Program-made: the position numbers and the translations under genes
Notes under the pieces: model-generated
Seen by the model: only the letters and a program-made list of their open reading frames with translations
Databases searched by the model: none
Told to the model about the DNA's origin: nothing
In this document: in pieces, positions 25,601 to 34,600 of the stretch
Layout of the letters: each line of letters starts with the position of its first letter
Numbering within the stretch: the stretch's first letter is position 1
Assembly: GCF_030463565.1 (NCBI RefSeq)
Contig: NC_134653.1
Span: forward strand, 30,875,150 to 30,939,149
Direction of reading: 5' to 3'
Length of the DNA stretch: 64,000 bases
Source of the DNA: Pelecanus crispus
Lineage: Eukaryota; Chordata; Aves; Pelecaniformes; Pelecanidae

Positions 25601-28600
25601 TTCTCCTGGTGATTATTGATGTGAGACAAGAGGAAAGATGGAAAAGTTATGACAAATCCATGCTAAACTGTAAGCATAGCTGCCATTTCAGTTACTGTAT
25701 CCCCTGAAAGCCAAAGTTTTTGCTAATTAAGGGTAGGTCTCGTGCATAAAGTCGTCAGTTGGCATTAGTGACTTCATTGAGTGACTCCATGGCTCTGTGT
25801 TGGGGCTGAAATGTCACTGCTGAGCTGTAAGTGTTCTGACTGCTGACAGTTTGACTAGTGGGGTGCTTTTGTGGGTTTTATTCCTTTTACATGTGTTTAA
25901 TAAAAAACATTTTTTCTCGCAAAGCTCTAAAGTGCACATTGTCTGCATGTGTGTTCAAACTGGCCTGTCAAATCCTTTGATCTGCTGTAGAAAGCAGCTG
26001 AAAGCTTAAAAAAGAAAGGAAAAGAGCAAACCAAAACCCGAGTTCTTTGCTAACTGGCTGTTGCTGTATGCATCCCAATTTCTTTTAAAACTTTAATATC
26101 TCAGTAGCTTAATTATTTACTAGTTGAAAGTTATTGGCCCCCATTATAGTACAGTTTTCCTGCCAGATTGCATCTCTGAAGTGAAAGTGTTCTTTTGGGT
26201 TAGGTAAACTCATAAAATCCGGTTTTGTCTTTTCTACCAGCCAGAGTGATGAAGTGAAAATCGAACACGCAGTCCTTTGAAAGGCCCCTTGGGTCCTCTT
26301 TGGGAAGGGCAGGCGGCTGCTCTGCCACCTACTAAGGCTTGCTTTCTGCCTCGCTTTAGCGAGCTGAATGCAGCCAGGTCACTGTGATCTCCCTTTATGT
26401 CCTGTTAGGGAACTGCCTTGCACTGAGCTTATGAGGGTGAGAGAGCAGGAAAGATAATGGGGCAAATACTGCAGCGCTTTCTGGCAGGCTCCGGGTGGGA
26501 GAGAAGAGCTGGTAATTCTGATTGTTGCTTCTGTGATGTTTCTCCAGCCCTGTGGAGCAACCAGCGTGCTAATATCAGAGTAGGCGTTTAGACTTCAGCT
26601 CCTGGTCTCCTTGTGTGTTATGCATTTGATGACCTAAGATATTACTAGGAATTACTAGAGCAAGACTTGAGGATTTTAAAAATTAAAGAGTATTAATAAT
26701 TTAGGATATTGGCGTGACCACATTGTGGCCTATATTTAACATCCTGTATAACAATCTCTCTTCCAGTAAAAGCTGCACTATAGGAATGGTTCTTCGTCTG
26801 TGGAGTGATACTAAAATCCATCTTGATGGTGATGGGTAAGAAACCTCATTAAAAGGATAAATGTGAATGTCCTTCCCTACTTGGGGGCTGCTCTAGGAGA
26901 GATTCTCCGTCACCTTGCAAATGAAGTTCCAATTTTGGATTCATGGCTGCAGTCCTCTTATTCAGACAGTGAGTTTTTGTCTTGCTGCCCTCAAACTGCT
27001 CAGTGGAACCTGTGATACTCAGTGAATGTTCTCTGAAATCCCACTGGAGGGGTGGAGCTCCCATTCCTGGCAGCCTGTGCCGGGAAGGGTGTCTGCTTGC
27101 CATTCGTATTTGGGAGGATGTTGGAAAATTGGTGATTCCCATCCCTGATTCTTTTTGACTGTGAGTGCCCCTATAGCTGCCTTGCAGTAGCTCTTTGTAG
27201 AGTACAGTTTGTGATGCAGAGAAGAGCAGTTTCTGACTGGGTTTGGTTTTTTTTCCTTCTCTCTGTTAGTGGCTTCAGCGTGAGCACCGCAGGGAGAATG
27301 CACATCTTCAAGCCAGTGTCGGTGCAAGCCATGTGGTATGTGTGTTAATTAGCTTTATTGAGAAAGAGACTGTCATTTCTGTGAATAAATTAAAAACAAA
27401 TAAACAAACTGCATTTTAGCATTCTTCATAATTGGTATTTAGTGAGTTGCAGCAGAGATGCTGCTTCCCTGTGTCAGCAGGTAACAGTACTATAAAGGGA
27501 CTGTGAGAATACTGATCCGAAAACAGGATCTTCTGCTTCTGTTCAGAGCAGCTATGTGCTCTTCAGTGTAAGGGAAATGGCACTAGTGAGATGAATAAAT
27601 ATGAAAGACCAACTTGAATTCATCAGGCTGCAAACCCAGCCTTTCCTCTCTGCATATTTTTCTAACTGGCTGAAGGAGGAGTCTCGGGACCCATTGCCAA
27701 TCTGATGGCATTCCCCATGTTCTGCCTCATGACTGGGGCCAGGCTGGGGTTCCTGCCGCGCGGAAACTTGCCGTGCCGCCCCGGGTGCCTGTTCACCTTT
27801 CAGCTCCTGTCACCCCTCCCATGTGCAGGGATTCCAAAACACTGAAGCAGAGGTGGCTGAATCAGCAGCACTTGTGCCAGCAAATTCCTCCTTGAAGAGG
27901 CTGCTACTCAGCCTCGCACAGAACAAATGCATCTCTTTTGGCCTGGGCAGTTTGCTGGCTCCTGTTGGAGCCTCGAGAGATCCCTGTCCTTGCGGCATCT
28001 GATAGAGAGAAGATACAGATGTAGAGAAGGATGTCGTGCTAGGGATGATTTGGTACAGAAACAAATGAAACTATTGTTTCTGTCATTTTTGAGCTCAGCC
28101 CCTCCTGTTGGCAACCTTAGATGTGGTTAATGTATTCAGTACAATGACATCTTCAGAGTAGAGCTGTAAAAAAAAAAAGAGAAGGAAAAAAAAAAAAAAT
28201 GAGGCGGGAAGGAAGGAAAAAGTAATGCTAGAATTTGCAAAAACAAATGACCCAATCTGGGCCTTGTCCCTGGAGCATGACAGGGGCCAAGAATGCTGGT
28301 AAATATGCATTTGACTCCTTGCTGAAGGTCGTTTGAAAATTGTCCATGTTCTTTATTTTTCTTTGGTCTGGCTTTAAAAGTTAGCTAATGATTAGATCCC
28401 ACAGCAACTTGTGCCTTGTGCTTGCCTGTTAATCAGGAGAAGATTTCAGCCTCTGCCTTGGACTGGCTCTTGAGAAGGCCTCCAAGGTGCAGTTTGTGCC
28501 CTCTCTGAACTCTGATACAATAAATCTGCTACTCTCAAAAAGCAAACAGCAAGAAACGATGCTGAAGATCTTTTTTCTCTGTGAAAATCTCTCAGATCCT

Positions 28601-31600
28601 GCTCTGCCTGTTCCTGCTGCTCACATCTGCACAAATTTGTTCTCCAAACTTGCAGGTCTGCTTTACAGATTCTCCATAAAGCCTGTGAAGTTGCAAGAAG
28701 GTACAACTACTTCCCAGGTGGGATGGCCTTGGTCTGGGCCACGTACTACGAAAGCTGCATCAGCTCCGACCAGAGCTGCATCAATGAGTGGAATGCAATG
28801 CAGGACCTGGAGTCTACCCGCCCTGACTCTCCAGCCCTGTTTGTTGACAAGTCAGTTCTGAATTTTATTAGAAAAAGTTGGCTTGGCTCACAAGAGAAAT
28901 CTCCCCTTCTCCCTTTTCTTCCTCCAGTGGTTCATTTCCTTTCTTTTCGTAAATGTGTTCAAATGTTTTTCTTCAGTTATTCTCATAACAATTGCTTTTA
29001 ATTCAAGTCTTTACCACCAGTCCTCTGTACTGTACGAGTTGCACTGTATGCCTGCTGCCAGCTTGGAGACATCATCTCCTTTTCTTTTTCAGGCCAACTG
29101 AAAGGGAGCGAACAGAACGGCTCATTAAAGCCAAACTCCGGAGCATCATGATGAGCAAAGACCTGGAAAATGTGACTTCTAAGGAGGTAGATATAAAAAT
29201 TCCTGCTATCTTATTCTTCCTGCTAGACTCCTTTTCCAGAGAGTGCTGCACTGATGAAGAGACACCATATGACTAGGTGTCACTGGCTTTTGAGTGTGTA
29301 TTTCCAACTGTTCTGTAAAGGCCCTGCTCTTTGGCTTTGCTATACCTGTTTCTCCAGCAGGGAAATCAGGGTAATACCAACATCAGAGTGCATTTTTCAA
29401 GTCCTTAGTAACAAGGATGTGAGTTTCGAGTGCATAGCGCCTGGTTCTTTGCCAACAGAGTGGCATCAGAGGTGATGCCTGCATCACAGTTGGTTGTAGC
29501 ACATGTAGGCATGTCCAAGCAATGAGTCGCAGCCACTTATTCCTCAGTGTATCCCTGTGAATTACGCAAGCAAAGGCAGCACTCAAAAAAAAGATGCAGT
29601 TGGTGGCTTGAGGCCTCGCAGCTGTGTTAGATGAGTGTCCTGATCTTCACTTGCTCATGGGCAGAGCACAGTATATGCCTGCCTTCCTCCTTGTCAGCTT
29701 CATTTTAAGGTTTCATTTTCTTTGTTCCTGAACAAATGTCAGAGGGGCTTGCAGGCAACATTTTGCTAGTGAGTTTATGAATGGAAAATCACAAGTCAAG
29801 GCTAAAGCTAGTTTTGATCCATCCCACAGGCTGGTGTAAATACGTCCAGCCGCAGTGCAGACATATTCAGAGCAAATGGAAATAGTTCTTTTTGGGTTGG
29901 GTTTTTGCTTGTTTTTCAGGGGTGGCTATTAATGTGCAGGGCTTTCCTTCCTAAAGCTTAGCACTGAAGGCTTCAGATACACTCTTGTGTAACAGCAGCG
30001 TTACAAGTTGTAGGCGTAAGCTGAGAACTTGTCTGTCTGTATACGTGTTCTTAACTCTTGGTGCAGACAAGATGCTTTGATTTTGCTGCAACCGTTTTCC
30101 ATAGTGGGTTAAACAAAGTTGTGCTGCTTTGCACTGCACCTTCCTGAAGCTGAAGTGCGGTGAGAGGACTGTATGTCTGTGCCCTGGCATTTTAAAAAGG
30201 GAGAGTACTGGAAATACCTCTTCACCAGCACTGCTGCCATTATTCACTTCTTGCTTCTAATGGGTTTCACGTATGTTTGTTAGCTGCTGTCCAAGGTCTT
30301 GTTTTTTATCTCTCAAATTATTTTTAAGAAGCAGGTACCCCAAAAAACATTTTTTGTACTTGGATGTTATCTGAAGCTTTATTTAAAGATCTTAAATCTG
30401 GGGGCCTGGGATACTTGCAGAGATGCCATGTGGTGAGATTTCTTGTTTCCAAAAGGTCAAATCCCTCTTGCTGTTTTTAATGAAGTACAGAAAAAATGTT
30501 TTGCAGAGGAGTGCCAACAAATGTTTCTATTGAACAGACATGATTCTAGGTGGCATTCTTTGTCTTCTTCTCTGTAGATACGAAATGAGCTGGAGAAACA
30601 CATGAATTGCAACTTGAAGGAATTCAAGGAATTTATAGACAATGAAATGCTGCTTATCCTGGGTCAGATGGACAAACCGTCTCTGATTTTTGATCATTTA
30701 TATCTGGTAAGCTGCTATGTTGGAAGTTCCAGAATAGCAGGAGGCTCAGTGGGAGTGATCTGAGAAGTCACTGGGCTCAGGGGAAGCTGGATTTGGTGTC
30801 AAGGCTGCCTTGTGCAGCATGAGCAAGAGGTACAGCCTGCTATCCCCCCCCTTTGTGCAGACTTTATTCTAGTACCCATATTGCTTGTAAAAGCCCGCAG
30901 TAGAAAAGTCCTTTTTTCTAGCTGTGTTCTTGTTTCTGGGACTTGATATAATGGTTCTTTCCTGGCAGGTTGATCCTGTTTCAGGACATACCGTGGCATA
31001 GCTCAAGTTCTCCCTATGCATGCTCATTTTCTGTTTCTGGCAGCAGATATTTTCTTTCATGACAAACAAAGGGTCTAGATGTGGATGCTGCCCTGGTGTG
31101 ACAGCCATTTGCTCTTTGACTCTGATTAGGGTCACTGTATTGTTTTTCTCGATTGAGCTTATCATTCTGTATGCATGGCCAGAACTATGTAAAGAATAAG
31201 GCTGAAGGTGATGTGCTGTTCCAGCTTGTGCAAAAGCGAAGAACAGTGTGTGTTTCGTCTAATCTTTTGCCACTAGATGGTACTCCAAGCAAAACCAGGC
31301 ACTGCCGTCTGGAACAAAGACTTGCTTGAGATGAACACATTTGTGCCTGTTATGCTTGTGCAAGTACTCATGTTTGAGGGCAAAACCTGCTTTTTAAACC
31401 CTGTTTACCTTTCTGTTTTGCAAGTATGGGGGGATTCAAGGTGTAACTATGCCCATAACTTTCAGGATTTGCCTCACTTCTCATACACCTGTGAATCCAG
31501 TCGTGCCACACATAAACAGTGCAGGGAAAGAAAATTATCTCTGTGGTTAAAAATCCAGAGTGGCCGGGGACAGTGATTTGGGATGTGCTCTGTCACATGC

Positions 31601-34600
31601 TCGCCTAGAACTAATTCCTTAGGTGAGGACATAATGCCCTTGTCCCCTCCTTCAGGAGGTCCTTGCCTGTTCAGGACAGGACATCTCTGTGCTGAGCTGC
31701 AGCACTGGCTGCAGTGGTGCCATGTTGCTGTTGCAGAGGCTATTACCAATATTTTAGTGAGGCTGGGGGATTGCAGAACCTTAGGAAAGAGGGAGGATCT
31801 CAGGCTCCTTTGAAACATGTGTTTTGTGGCTGTTGCAGGGGTCCGAGTGGAACGCCTCCAACCTTGAGGAGCTGCAGGGCTCGGGGTGAGTACTGCACCT
31901 TTCAAGCACCGGCCTTAGACTCTGAACCCTCCAGTCATTTGCCTCTAACTTACATTCAGGTCTCTTGAGATGACATATGACAGTTGCAGACTGTAGGGAT
32001 GAGTTTGGGCCCGTTCCCAGCAACGTGGGTAACTTGGTCGAGAAATCTTTCCTACCTCATTTCTAGCAATCACATGTAGAATGGAAATAACAAAACTTCT
32101 CGTTTGTGAAGTACATCAAGATCTCTGAACACCCCCCATGTGTAGCAGCCGAGCATGAAATGGCCATACATATTGTTGTGTCAGGTGTGATTCCTGCAGG
32201 CTGCAGAAGAGCAAATATTACAGCACTAAGCTTAGGAAAAAACTCTATCTAAATGGAGCAGAACTTCCTGTGGGTGAGCAATCTCCATCTCACCTGCCCA
32301 GACAGGCAGCTGCAGGGCTGTCTTTCACCACGCTCTCATCACCGCACCACTTCTTGGCTTGATTTACTTTCACGCTTTTTGGATGAGTGAGAATTTTGCA
32401 TATAAATATTTGCTGCTTGCCCAAGGCATACACCAACCCTGATGTGAGAAACTGAAAAATATTGCTCAACAGCGTGACTAAAAATGTTTAATTTGGAGTC
32501 CTTGGGAACAGATGTCTGAACATCTTTGAACAAGCAACCAGAGCGCTAATACTTTTGATCTATGGGGAAGGCATCTTGACATGCAATGTCTAAAAGTCGA
32601 AGCTGGACAAATTCTGAAACAAATATCCTGTGTCCTTGATTAGTCTGAATGATAGGAGGTAATAAATCAGTATGGGCATTTGTTCTCCCTGGGTACACTG
32701 TAATCCCTGCTGTAATATTTGGCAGGAATCGAGAGATACCATGTGACTCTCATTTCATAGTTTTGGTCAGAAAGAAGAGAAGAGGATGGTTTTGCAGCTA
32801 AAGCCTGCAGTTGAAAATTGTTATTCCTGGGGTCTGTTCCCAGCTCTTCCCCAAACGAATAACTTGCAGCTGATGCGCTTTTCTTCTTTCAGCATCCCAG
32901 AAGCTGTGTGTGGCACACAGTGAGGAGTTTCTGATTAGGTTACAAAGCTTCGGCAGACAGGATAAAATAAACTTCTCCCTCCTGTGCCCAAGGTCTTTTG
33001 ACGCTTTGAATGGGGTATGCCGGTGGTGAGAGATGAGTGAATGGGCAGGCCCTGCACATCATGTGCGTGACCTGTGTCACCGGGTGTCCCAGGGGTTCGG
33101 GATTAGGGCTGTAGATAAAAATCTTACAGTTTGTGTTGTGTCAGATTTCATGGACTTCACAACATGTGTCAGTTCCCTTTCATGACCACAGCAGTTCAAC
33201 TTTATTTTTCTTTTTGTTCTCCACAGCATTGACTACATTTTGAATGTGACCAGGGAAATTGATAATTTTTTCCCCGGTTTGTTTGCATATCACAATATCC
33301 GGGTGTATGACGAGGAGACAACAGACCTCCTGGCTCACTGGAACGAGGCGTACCACTTTATAAATAAGGCCAAGTAAGCGGGCTGGGAGACGCGACTTAG
33401 TGTGTGAGCACGTTCAAGCCACGGGGTCTGACACCATGCCCTGCGGGTTTCATCCAGCATGGAGCTGGGCCCTCCCTGAAGCCACACCACCACTGAAGGA
33501 GGCAACAGGGCTTTTGCATTACTGCTTTTGCCAGGAGTTTTCTGTGTCCCTGGAACTTCCCCGTACCTTGTCTCTTCCTGTACTGGCATTAACTTGTTCC
33601 TAGCCTATGATAATTTTTATTATTATTATTTTGTTTTGTTTCCAAAAGGAAACGAGGACATTTCCTCTTCTCAAGAAGCTCTGGAAATACTCCAACACGT
33701 CTGTGTTGCACTAGCCCCAGCTGTCTCTGCAGACAAGTGATAGTGACAGAGCCCGTCAAACTCTGCTGAGCTTTTACACTCAGGTTGTTCCTGCTTATCC
33801 CTGTATCCAAAGACTTGGGCAGGCAGGCAGGAGTCTTCATGGTGGTCTCTGAAATGGCATCATGATTGAAGTTGCCCTCCTCTAACTCTTCCTGACTTTT
33901 CTGGAGAGAGTCTTCTCATGGCCCACTGAGTCCAAAATGTTTCTCACCTACTGAGCCGTGGTGTTAGGGTGGTCAGGAGGACAAAGTACTGTCCCTCCAC
34001 CGTGTAAAATGGTAACAACAGATACCACAACCAGAAAGATGAGATGTATTTTCCTGTTTGTCCTTCTGCAGAAAGAATCACTCCAAGTGCCTGGTGCACT
34101 GCAAAATGGGTGTGAGCCGGTCAGCATCTACTGTTATAGCTTATGCCATGAAGGAATTTGGCTGGTCACTGGAAAAGGCCTATAATTACGTGAAGCAAAA
34201 ACGCAGCATTGCAAGACCAAATGCAGGCTTCATGAGACAGCTTTTGGAATATGAAGGCATTTTGGATGCGAGGTAAGGCGACAGGATGAATGGAAAGGTG
34301 ACTTGCAGGAAATAAAGGAGCTAATTGTAGACAACCTCTCGTGTTTTTGTATCACAAAATATTAATCGATCTCTCTGGAGTTCTCTTCAGGCCGTAGGTT
34401 CTTCTGCTGATCTCTTGCACCCATGCATGTGGTGCTCAAAGACACTGGCAGAGTGTGCGTGGTGCTGTAGTCTGAAGGGTCATCTTTAGAAGGGCAGATG
34501 TAGAAGCCTGGGCTAATTGTGTTTTTCTAAATCTTTTCCATGCCAGGACTCCCTGAATGGAAATTAGCTGTCTTCTAGGGAGATCTGCTCTGGTTTAATT